Shown: in pieces, positions 24,701 through 34,350 of the stretch | Numbering within the stretch: the stretch's first letter is position 1 | How the letters are laid out: the number at the start of each line of letters is the position of its first letter | Assembly: GCA_018873245.2 (NCBI GenBank) | Contig: JAEMBT020000001.1 | Span: 15,882,220-15,946,219 of the forward strand | DNA: 64,000 nt | Reading direction: 5' to 3' | Source: Archegozetes longisetosus | Lineage: Eukaryota; Arthropoda; Arachnida; Sarcoptiformes; Trhypochthoniidae | The notes under the pieces: generated by a model | Seen by the model: the letters and a program-made list of their open reading frames with translations, nothing else | What the model was told of the DNA's origin: nothing | Databases searched by the model: none | Position numbers and translations under genes: made by a program

Positions 24701-26107
24701 TAGTTCAGTCGCCTGTATATCAGGGAGAAAACTTTTTGAACACCCCACGTATATTTGCCTTAGCACAACTTTCAATAATTCAAAAATCATAAGAACCCAA
24801 TTACCAACTGAAGGATAATCAGGAGTTAATGGATCGCCGTCTCCAATATATAGTGTGCCTCTTTGTACCCCATACGGTGGTAAATAGATTGAATTTGGAT
24901 ATGTATTACTGATATTGCCATCGGTGAAATCGTAGGGATCCATATAAAGAATAAGACCAATGGCTCCATACTGTTGAGCGAATGCAAGTTTGTCACCGCG
25001 AAATAGTCTCCCATACCTGGCAATCGCGATCCTTCCCTTCACACTTATGCCTTCTTTCTGTAAGACATCATAATCTTCAGCTCTGCCGTAATTCACATAA
25101 ACTAAATCACCTGCAAGTAACAAATCAGAATATTCAAATAAAAAAATTTAACTTACTATCTAAATTACCGACAACTGGTTTCGATCCGGTGCTTGGCGCG
25201 TATGCGAGGAATGGGGGAAATTCTTTATAAATTGGTATCTCTTCTTCAGTAGCATTTAGGGGCACTTCGTGGGTGTGTGAGGCATATATCAGACTTCCGT
25301 TTGAATCTAATATTGAAACCTATACTCAAAAACACATTTAAATTGAAATGAAATTATAGTTTGATCAGTTGTAATTACGGTTGTCAACTTTCCAACATTT
25401 GAAATCTACATAAATTATACTGAAATGGAGACTCGTATATAGTTTTACTCATAATGCAAGTTTTAAATCATACAATTGTCAATAATTTAAACTGTTATAG
25501 CTTAAGAGGTTTTTAATTATATTTTCTCAACCTTTTCTCAATAAAGTTTTGAAATCCTTCTATTTTAACGATTTCTAATCAATTTTGTACAGATGAAGTT
25601 CAATGTTTTCTACTTTTTCGAATTTATACAGCTCTTGAAATGTGTAAATCTGGCAACCGTAATTGTCATACTTGGCTCGGATTTGTTGCGTTCGGATATG
25701 ATAATAAGACTGTGTAATTAGCAGTATAAACGTGATCTAAGCCCTGATTAATCCATTTCTCATAAACATATTTGGCCATCCTTTCATCCATTTCAAGTCC
25801 TGCTAATTGTGGCCTTTTTGTTAAATCTCTGTTTAGTATAAATTAAAGACAAATAACAACCAATATATTCAAAGCTTAACACAGATAACGAATGAGATTC
25901 ATAATTAACTAACTTGAGAAACATCGCAATATTATTACTATTGATTTCATTCAACAACATTTTACTAATAGTGGATTCATTATTTTCAAACTTTCCCAAA
26001 GCAGCACCAGTTGTGCTGATCAGTACTATTGGGATTAATCCACTTAAAAGTAGCCGAATAAATCGGAAAAATGCAGTCGAATAGAAGTAATTGTTACGTG
26101 AAGCCAT
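21736..26107 (-). CDS. Glutamate carboxypeptidase II-family M28 metallopeptidase
   Basis: Nine exons: 26107-25914, 25828-25672, 25319-25157, 25110-24805, 23737-23204, 23121-22769, 22703-22538, 22150-22069 and 22015-21736. All are GT-AG with matching phases, giving 744 residues (human FOLH1 is 750). Residues 1-40 contain a short cytoplasmic tail and one membrane helix, so it is a type II ectoenzyme. The protease-associated and M28 domains follow. The di-zinc ligands and catalytic base are present: His370 (NHRDSW), Asp380 (VDPSSG), Glu418-Glu419 (AAEEYG), Asp447 (NVD) and His551 (PLYHTLYE). The residues corresponding to the arginine patch of human GCPII are replaced (VSSLTMSY), and the Lys of the C-terminal glutarate pocket is Asp (NDYSG). 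It is probably an active membrane peptidase, but not specific for N-acetyl-aspartyl-glutamate. Confidence 0.92.
24000..24130 (+). repeat. Dispersed repeat, copy 2 (in intron 4 of the peptidase gene)
   Basis: Diverged partner of 6290-6410 with shared blocks such as ATTATGGTTTGATGGAAAG. It lies in the 1.07 kb intron between exons 4 and 5 of the M28 peptidase. Confidence 0.4.
24290..24671. mobile_element. Fold-back (long-arm inverted repeat) element in intron
   Basis: Two arms of about 160 bp face each other with a short spacer near 24455-24500. The left arm begins ATAATGTTACACAATTTTGT at 24290; the reverse complement of the right end (24671 downward) begins ATAATGTTATGCAAGTTTGT. The arms share ATTGAGAATCCACTCATGTT and several other blocks. 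It is a MITE-like element without coding capacity. Confidence 0.75.
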
Positions 26108-28002
26108 TTTGAACTTCAAAATAAAATTTTTTGATCTAATAATAAGCTATCAAATAGTTGTATATATTTAATGAAGTGTGATCGATGAGATAATACTTAT
26201 AGTTTATGTATGGAATGTTTCGAATCTTGAAAGTGGTTCAAAGTTCAATAAGTGTGGAGTATATGATAATGCTTTCAATTTTTATCTTTACATTTCGGAT
26301 TTATTAATCAAATGATTGTACTTCAAATAAAACAATTCATTTATGTTTTCGATCAAGTTTTTAATCGGAAAGACCATCAAATACTTGCATTCAGTAGATA
26401 ATTTAAGCCTTTCTATTGAAGCGTGTACACTATTCTTACAAATGACGCTCATTTTAAAATTTATTTTGATTTAGGAAATACTGATAAAGCTAAGGCTAAC
26501 GCTGACTTATAAAATATTGTTAATGAGCCTGGGAGCTATTCTCGAAGCGATCTTTAAGTTCAAGATCAAGTTTAGTACGATTTTAAGTAATGATTGATTC
26601 TCAAAGTGCTCGTTAATTGAAGATCGAGACTTAAATTAAAGATCAGCATAAACCTGTCGTTAACTTATACTTAACTATTGTTTATGTTTATATTTTCACT
26701 TTTAAATCAAAAACTCAATTAGTACATTATTGGATATTACTTCATCGGCTGCTATATTGACTTATTCTTCGCTAAAACGCGTAGATCTCTTCCTACTTGT
26801 AGACAATTTAAATTAAGTTTATATTATTTAAAAATGTTTCTGTTATTCATATGTTTGTATTGATACTAAAAGTGTAAAGATGTATCTTTTTGTCTCGCTT
26901 AGTGATTTGTTTTCAGAATCAATCCTTTAGTCATCTAACGATCGATCATAAAGCGATCTTTAAGGTCGATATTATAACTAACTAAGGACTGAGTTTAGGA
27001 TTCGTATCAAAATTGCGCCTCTGATTTGCAATAAAATTGCACGTAGTTCTAGACTAAAGTCATATTTTATGCAGAGTGACAGACATTTCATAATGGACAG
27101 TATAGCCCTGTAATCAGTTAGAATTTGGTATAAAAAATTATATAAACTTCAGTGATTTGTTAGTACTTTTTTATCAATAAAACTTTAGTTGAAGACAAAA
27201 ACTTAATGATAAGTATTTTTAAAATGTTAACTGAGATTCTTAAGTATTTGTATAAACATTTGAAAATGCGTGGCAAACATGATATGAAGATTAGTTAAAA
27301 GCAAGATAAACAAAACTTAACTTAAACTCAAATTATGATTGAATTACATATCACCAACAATTTGAGTTAATTTACAGTAAAAAATATTGACAGTGTTTAA
27401 GTAATAAGATTTTAAGCGAAATTCAGATATTCTTATTGTATAAAACATTACTAAAAAAATGTACGGCAGAGAAAATGGAATATAAGTCAAAGATGAAAAG
27501 TAATGTGACTGCACTTTTCATCAGACATCACTAACTCATAAGTTATAGTTCTTATTAAAACTTATCATTGATGAGAAAAAAATTATTTATTGAACACGAT
27601 TTGTGTGCATCACTAACAATAATTGACATGAAACTGTTTTAACAGTTAGTAAAGCTTTATTAAACTTCTAAACAGTTACTTTAACTGTTTATCTGAGTTG
27701 AACACTTAATGATATATTGCCATTAAATTATTATTGAAGTAAACAGTGTACAATTGAAGCAAATCAAATATTAGATTGCATAATCACTTATATTGTTATA
27801 AAGTGTCAGATAATAAATGTGATTTCTTCATCTTATAAACGAATCAAAAATAGTAAACTAAATACCATTGAGAACAACTTTCAGATTGAAGTTCGATTCA
27901 TTACTAATTATCTATGAATGAATAAACGTTTTGAATAATTAAAATTGATTTCTAGATATTTACATATTAAATACAATTATAGGCTAAATAATTTAAAACA
28001 AA
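26108..28002. other. Intergenic, 5' of the peptidase gene
   Basis: About 1.9 kb of AT-rich spacer. The part 27625-27785 resembles 55508-55650 (shared TTCTAAACAG and CATTAAATTATTATTGA-like blocks), indicating a dispersed repeat. No gene seen. Confidence 0.45.
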
Positions 28003-28301
28003 TTATTTTTTAACATTTTTGAGGGCGTTTGCAAAGCATTTCTTTAAATTTTTGAATTCTTCTAAACATATATCTCGCCGAACGTTATGAATATCATTAG
28101 ATTCAATACACTTCGCATATATTGTGGCCTAAATTAAACAAAGTATTCATTACATGAATCAATTAGTTAATCGAATAGTCAAACAACGATTGATTTGAAA
28201 ACAGATCAAACCTGATGTAAACATTGGTTGAAAGCGTAGGGAATATGTTGTCGCAAACGTTTGGTCGCGTTTAGCATACAATTTGTAGAACTATTACTCA
28301 T
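28003..28301 (-). CDS. NDUFAF8: Twin-CX9C mitochondrial protein, NDUFAF8-like
   Basis: A tiny gene of two exons: 28301-28212 and 28128-28003 (90 and 126 nt), giving 71 residues. The GT-AG intron is 83 nt and in phase 0. The protein has two CX9C motifs: Cys27-Cys37, split by the intron, and Cys51-Cys61 (CLEEFKNLKKC). It also has the family pattern of Y-x-x-C after the first cysteine and EF-x-x-L-x-x-CF in the second helix. NDUFAF8 is a small assembly factor that works with NDUFAF5 in mitochondrial complex I assembly. Such proteins are imported into the intermembrane space by the MIA40 relay or act in the matrix. Other CHCH-domain proteins cannot be fully excluded, but the second helix favours NDUFAF8. 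Confidence 0.78.
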
Positions 28302-28664
28302 TATAACTAACTATAAATTAAATAATTGTCACTCAATTGAAAACCAAACAAATACTAAACCAAAACATGAACTGATGTGCGAATCACATGATGTTAACAT
28401 ATATAATACGACGGCTAAGAGGACAACACTACAACACTAATAGCTGAAAATAAGACTGATTTGTATGAACTCCTATTAGGTTATCAAATAAGAAGTTGTT
28501 CATAATGGTTGAGGTCAGGCTGACAGTTCAAAATAAGAAGTTAACAATTAGTTGACAATTTATACACGGACTCAATCGCCAATTAGTACTAAATTTTTGT
28601 TTACGAAATATTTTTCATGACAACGAAACTATTAATGGCTCAAGTATGCAATGAGTCCGCTACA

Positions 28665-30150
28665 TAAAACTACAGTTGAAACCAGAAATAAAATTGAATT
28701 AATAAGTAAACGATTTTTTCTAGTTATACCAAGAAATGAGTTAGATTTAGTGTTTCACTAATTTTATTGATCTAAATGAATTCTCGTATAGTAGACTGCA
28801 TGCAATAATAATATTTTAATAATAAAAAATTATTAATGTCTTTATATATTTTTCATTTTAGCAAAACAGTGCCTAAAGCAATGAGTTGTAAATTATATAA
28901 TTAAATTTAAATTAATATACTCTTAAAATAGTCAAACTTGAGGTAATCTCAAATGTGGAAAATCATAAGGAAATTAAGTTTAGCATTAGTTGCCAACTTT
29001 TATATTTTTATATTTTATTCAATCAATTAAGGAAGATTCAGAAATAAGTCTAACTAGAATGATATAGCAAAAATTATAGCAAAAATATAGGACAAATCAT
29101 ATAAGTCCGCGATTTGTGTGCCTGTATTAAACATGTCATTAGAAATTAAATGACTGAAAACATGTGCAATTCCTTGCTTCATGAGTAATTCCTATAGAAA
29201 TAATGTTAAAAGTACTGTTTATTTTGAAATATTAATATTTCTCTAATAGTGGTTAAATATCAAAACACATATCAAACTCTCGTTCATCAAAGGATTATTA
29301 TCAGATACGGCGTTTATGAACACAGCATTTATTTGTTTGTTTAATTCTTTAGTACACTGAATCATTTTACTCATTTGAGCTCTTAAAATTATTACATAAA
29401 AGACTGAATCTGAGAAAGCTCTCTATTGTATACGTTTTCTAAAATATCGGGTATTTTGATGACTAGCAATTTTGACCCATTTTTGGTAGAAGCGGTTTCA
29501 AAACAACGAGGTTCCACGATAGTGACTTTAATTTATCTCTTATGAGTAATTTTAATAAAACTCTATTTAAATAAGGAAGCTGTTTCTGTAAATTAACATT
29601 TACTAACAAGTGATCCCACTACAACTAGATTCTACTTTTGTTGTTTATATCACTTATCGATGATTTCTATTAGTAAAATATTCGAAATCACAGTCTCAGT
29701 CATTCACATTATTATTCATATTTTTTTACCTAGATTACTGAAGCAAAATTTTTAAAAATACTTTTGCAGCTCGTTTTATAGCGAGTACCTGATATTAAGT
29801 GAATAAGTGAAAAGACTTTCACTTCGATAAATCTAAGATTTTAAAATCAAACTTCATATTATATTTAACATGTATATTGGTAGTAAATATTTTGTTTGAA
29901 TGTTTTATTAACTTTACAGAAATAGAACAATAAAATAAATATAAACTTTGAATCAAGTTTTCATCAGGTATGAAAATCTAAAACTCATGCATAATGATAG
30001 AACATTTATACTTTGTTTTAAATTAAAGTTCATTATAAATCTCAAGCTGTGTAACTTTTTAAGAGTTGAAAAATGTGTTTTTCATATAAAGGCTCCGATT
30101 AAAGAAAGTCATAATTGAATTAATGCTTGGAACATGAATGCAAAATTATT
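28665..30150 (+). repeat. Long non-coding direct repeat, copy 1
   Basis: About 1.5 kb that is repeated in the same orientation at about 41218-42980, with near-identical blocks (for example TGAATTCTCGTATAGTAGAC) and more diverged ends. It has no open frame of note. Confidence 0.8.
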
Positions 30151-30526
30151 TTTCGATACTACATGCTACAGTAAATAACAATAAATTTGTATTCATTCAA
30201 ATCCATAATTCTTGTAATTGTCTTACACTTTTCAAGGTTTTAATTAATTTCTAAGTAATTACTTATAAATTTGATAACCTGATTCTTATTATTAGACATA
30301 AATGTTTGAAGTTCCACATCAATTCAGCAGCAGGAGTTCAGCTCGCAACAATTCAGCCTCTCAAAAATATATCCTTAGTTGCACATTAAGCAGTGAATAC
30401 TGTGAATGCGTCAAAATGGATTCTCCTATAAAGCCTCTCTTTTATAAACGACATAGCAGTTTAATGTGAAATCGACTTAATACGGGAATGCAATTTGATT
30501 CACGCACAGAATTCACGGCTTAATAC

Positions 30527-30568
30527 TAGTGTTGTAAAAAGAAAATTTCTAGAAATTTTCCAACACTA
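30527..30568. mobile_element. 42-bp palindromic hAT-like micro-element
   Basis: A near-perfect palindrome starting TAGTGTTG and ending CAACACTA, with centre AAATTTCTAGAAATTT. It is flanked on both sides by the 8-bp direct repeat CTTAATAC (30519-30526 and 30569-30576). An 8-bp target duplication and TAG ends are the signature of hAT insertion. The element is essentially two terminal repeats with nothing between. Confidence 0.7.
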
Positions 30569-30859
30569 CTTAATACGCAACTTAGGATGCCTTTAATAGT
30601 AAAGTATTATTAAAATAGTCTTCATAAAATATTTTTTGAGATTAAAGGGTAAATTCAAATGTAAAAATAAAAATTGATCAAAAGGAAAGATTTTGAGTGA
30701 CCCGTCTAAGGTAACCTACGATTGGGATTTGTTCATAATTTGTCACATTCTTCCATATCTCGATCCCAAAAATAGGGGCCCTCGATTGCTCTGTTCATAT
30801 CTAATCTATGTGTCTTCAACATAATTAACTAGACGTGCCAAAAGACATATTATCTATAT

Positions 30860-31505
30860 AAAATGATTGACTAAGTGAAGAGTTGATATCGGTAGGTAGA
30901 ACAAAGCCAAAGCAGCAATCATATTGATGCCTAACGCGAATGTTGCATCTGTCGGATAAATTTTATGAGTATCATCAGCATACCAATGGTCTCAACTAGC
31001 CTTCGCTCGTAGATTTTCGTGAGCTGTGAAAATCAAAACACGACTATCTGACGGACCACTGTTAAACTCGAGGAAGGCATTACCACTTTATGTATATGAA
31101 TGTCGAGAGTTCATATCTATCACTAAATAGAAGAATTTCTTGAATTCAGGAGCGCTTGTCCTTTTTGAAGATATCTGTGGATGTCTCTGGCAATTGTTGA
31201 CGTGGAATAGAGTTTACCACTTGCAGCTTGTAAAGGTAATGAATAATGGTGTTGGTGGATAGCGCTTAGGATGGTAATGCCCTGCCTTAGGTCTGATTTA
31301 TGACTACGAACTTAGATTTTTTCTGAATCTTGTGCATGATTGTGATCGTTTTGTTGAGTTATTTGATCACCTAGTGTGCATATATCGCCATGATACTTCA
31401 TATCTGTTTCACTTAGATGTTCTTATAGTTTTCCCCAAATTCTCTTTCGATTTATGAAGGCAGTGAACAAATCCCTGAACAACGAGTAGATCTTTGCCCT
31501 TCAGC
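30860..31505 (-). pseudogene. FLYWCH/MULE-type transposase relic
   Basis: Minus-strand fragments in different frames. At about 31400-31505 a segment reads LLVVQGFVHCLHKSKEN, and about 31300-31400 reads CTLGDQITQQNDHNHA. Together these resemble a FLYWCH zinc-binding domain (C-x-G...H-N-H). At about 30895-31090 FLEFNSGPSDSRVLIF and DHWYADDTHKIYPT match the start of the MULE transposase core, where W-x-x-D-G/D-T-F/H is typical. Stops and frameshifts separate the blocks. It is dead. Function is inferred from remembered family consensus. Confidence 0.55.
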
Positions 31506-31694
31506 TTTAATGATATCAAGTGGGATATCTTAGTTTAAAATTTAAATATTTAGATAAATCGAAAATCAAGAAATTGGAAAATTGCTGATCTTTTCCGAGT
31601 TTTTTGATCTCGAAAGTAAATCACGTTGGTTTTTTGAAAGAAAGTGCATAAATTACATCAAAACTTATGACAAAAATAAAATTTTGATCACAAT

Positions 31695-31754
31695 TTAGTT
31701 TGATTTGATCAAATTAATGAAATATATTCAACAAATTTGATCAAATCAAACTAA
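31695..31754. repeat. 21-bp perfect inverted repeat
   Basis: Arms 31695-31715 and 31734-31754 are exact reverse complements (each contains TTTGATTTGATCAAAT), with an 18-nt spacer. Each arm also contains the smaller palindrome TTTGATCAAA. Confidence 0.8.
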
Positions 31755-31911
31755 TTTAAGCTTTAAAATTTTTGAAAAAAATCTTTAATCTAGAGGCGGT
31801 TCGAGAAGAACCATACTATTCCAAGGCTGTTAAACTTATTCGACTGTGCTTCTACTTTAAAATTGAGTGTTTTTAATTATTAAGTAAGGGCTCAATTGCC
31901 TTCATTATGAA

Positions 31912-32558
31912 TAGAGCATTGCCAAAAGTCGATTTGAAAAGTTGAAAAAAATCGACTACAATAGTCGATGAAAAAAGTTAAAAAAGTCGAAAAAAGTCAG
32001 CTAAATAAAGTGAAATAACAGTAATAAAATGTTGAAAAAAAAGTTCTTAATTAGGATATTTCTATCGATACACTCATTTACTAAACTTAGGGGTAAAATA
32101 TAGTCAATAAAAGTAAAAAATGTTGTCAAAAGTCAATAAAAGTTGAAAAAGTCGTGTTTAGTCATTTTCGACCTTTTTTGCCTTTAAAGTCAAAATAGTC
32201 AAGAAAAGTAAAAAAGTCAGACGCAATGCTCTATATATAACTTATCGGTTTGAATATCCAATACTTCTCCAAATTCTCTAATATATCTTCTGAATCTAGA
32301 TATTTTGTCTTTTGGCATATTTCAAATGATTAGTTAATTGATTTTCAATTGAAATGACACATTGAAAATGTTCGTTATTGTGTTATTAATTAAAACATGT
32401 CTACGTATTTATCTATATGTACTAGGATTAAGGGTAAAAAAAGTCAATAAAAGGCTAAAAAGTCGAAAATGAGCTAAAAGTTGATTTTAGTCATTTTTGA
32501 CTTTTAACTTTAACATTAAAAGTTACAAAAAGTTTTAAAAGTCAAACGCAATGCTATA
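31912..32558. mobile_element. hAT-like non-autonomous element with duplicated half
   Basis: The ends are inverted repeats (TAGAGCATTGC at 31912 and, reversed, TATAGCATTGC at 32558), flanked by an 8-bp repeat with one mismatch (ATTATGAA, 31904-31911; GTTATGAA, 32559-32566). The interior is rich in AAAAGTCAA/AAAAGTTGA motifs. A second copy of the right end (CAATGCTCTA at 32224-32233) lies in the middle, showing that the right half is duplicated. Confidence 0.55.
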
Positions 32559-32566
32559 GTTATGAA

Positions 32567-33190
32567 TTTTCAGAATCTGAATTATCTTAACGCTGAATCG
32601 ACGTGCTACAGCTAAATCATATTTCCCTAGCCTAAGAAAACGTCCATTATTTGAGAGACATACAAGACTTGCCAGAAGTTTCCCTTTGGAAAACGAATTG
32701 AGTATTACATCAACTCCTGATCCATTAGCTTCTTACAATATCTTTTAAATTTAAATCACGAGAAGTTTCGATTAGAAAGTTTTTGAAATAGCCTAAGAAA
32801 ATCTCATCGGATTCGATTGTTATGAATAGATGACAATCAAGACTAAGACATGTAGAAATAGCTGACTGTTCGATACTACCACTTCCCAAACTGATTAAAA
32901 CTTTTTCTCTGGGTTTAAGGTTTGCTTTACGATAAGTACATATTAAGCAGTTGCATAAACTTTTAGTACTGTGATCGTATCTTCGAGTGACCAAATTTTG
33001 GGAACGGACAAGAAAAATGATGAATCATTGATGACAGTAGTTGTGGCCAAACATTTTGATGAACAAATTCCCATAACTCTTGCTATTTTCAACGAGGCCA
33101 GAAAATTTGAATTCAAGTATGCAGAAACCAAGTCTTGAGAATCCATATCACCAGGTAATGAATCGTCTGAAACTTTACCTATAATTTCAA
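32567..33190 (-). pseudogene. Fatty acid synthase (enoyl-reductase region) fragment
   Basis: Three minus-strand blocks in different frames match the enoyl-reductase domain of animal type I fatty acid synthase. They are 33190-32945 (KCLATTTVINDSSFF, then VPKIWSLEDTITVLKVYATA and a stop), 32960-32745 (REKVLISLGSGSIEQSAIS, the NADPH-binding strand-turn-helix) and 32715-32570 (GVDVILNSF...GRFLRLGKYD). Frameshifts and stops separate them and the rest of the roughly 2,000-residue enzyme is absent. It is a decayed fragment of a paralogue. Confidence 0.75.
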
Positions 33191-34350
33191 TTCAAATACA
33201 AATCAATGAACTTTATTACATGTTTCTAAAGTTTAGTTTAAGAAGTTTTCGTGTATCCTGAAATAGTAAATTTTCGATTCTTGAAATCAGATTAGAATTG
33301 AATTATCGTGTGTTAATAACTCTCTGATTTGTAATTAAGAATTATCTGTCGATTTGAAAAACTTAAATATAATTTTGCAAATAGAATTTAACTATAATAC
33401 TAAAACGTGAAGAGTTGTGAATAAATCTTTTCGAATACATTCACACAAATGGTGGTATTTAAAAGCTTATTCTGAAACTTCTCATTCTTTATGCTATCCT
33501 GTGTGAAAAATTTTATTGTAAATTATAATTTGAAATGCGAACTTTTATGGAAGAGACATTATTCACCAGTTACTAAAATAATATCTTTGAAGTTCAATGA
33601 CGCATAAGTGATATGATATTTGCTCTTTCTTTCAATTGAACAATACTTATACTTGAATTTAAATCACTTGAAATTCAATAAATCTCCTCTTGTGTTCGTA
33701 ATCGAAAGCAATGCTCTGTAATACTGTCTTTGGATACGGACCTATAGAAAATAGCTTGAAACTACCAAGAATGTTATCGTACAAAAAATGTTTAGATTTT
33801 GTTTGAGACAATCGTCTAATGATATTGAAAATACGAGGTTATTGACAAATTATTCAGGAGAGATATAATAGGTTCCCTATTATCACAAGAAGTATTAATA
33901 TGTTTAGAAGATGAATCCATTCGTTGTTGTTTTCTATTCGTAATTATTTTCTTAATGCAGACGCAGCAACGGTGCAGTAAATGTGGCCGACTCATTACAG
34001 AAAACCCTTAAGCAAGAAAACAATCTTTTACTGAGACGCGTGAAGATGAGTGAAAAGTGTAATCAAATGACCTGAATTACTCACCTATTTAAAGCTCTTC
34101 TCATGCACTATCCATTTAGAAAAGTTCGAAGTTAATAATAGTTAATAAGTCTAAAAGTTTTATATTTTGTTTTAATGCTTATAATTCACAGATATAGAAT
34201 ACCGTCACCAGTTATACGTGATTATTGAAAAAAAAAATATAAAGAACACGCTAAAATAAAATTAAGAATATACCATCACCGGATAAAAGTGAAAATGTTC
34301 TGAAATTAAAAGGTTAATGATATTTGTATACGCAACATTGGTTTGTGTGT
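33191..34350. other. Intergenic, 3' of the terpene synthase fusion
   Basis: About 1.2 kb of AT-rich DNA with no gene or repeat recognised. Confidence 0.5.

Noticed and set aside
24982-25230. 82-codon plus-strand frame
   Set aside because: Antisense shadow of exons 3-4 of the peptidase; the intron lies inside it.
31912-32233. Separate 322-bp element ending at the internal CAATGCTCTA
   Set aside because: The flanks do not form a target duplication, whereas the outer ends at 31912 and 32558 do.
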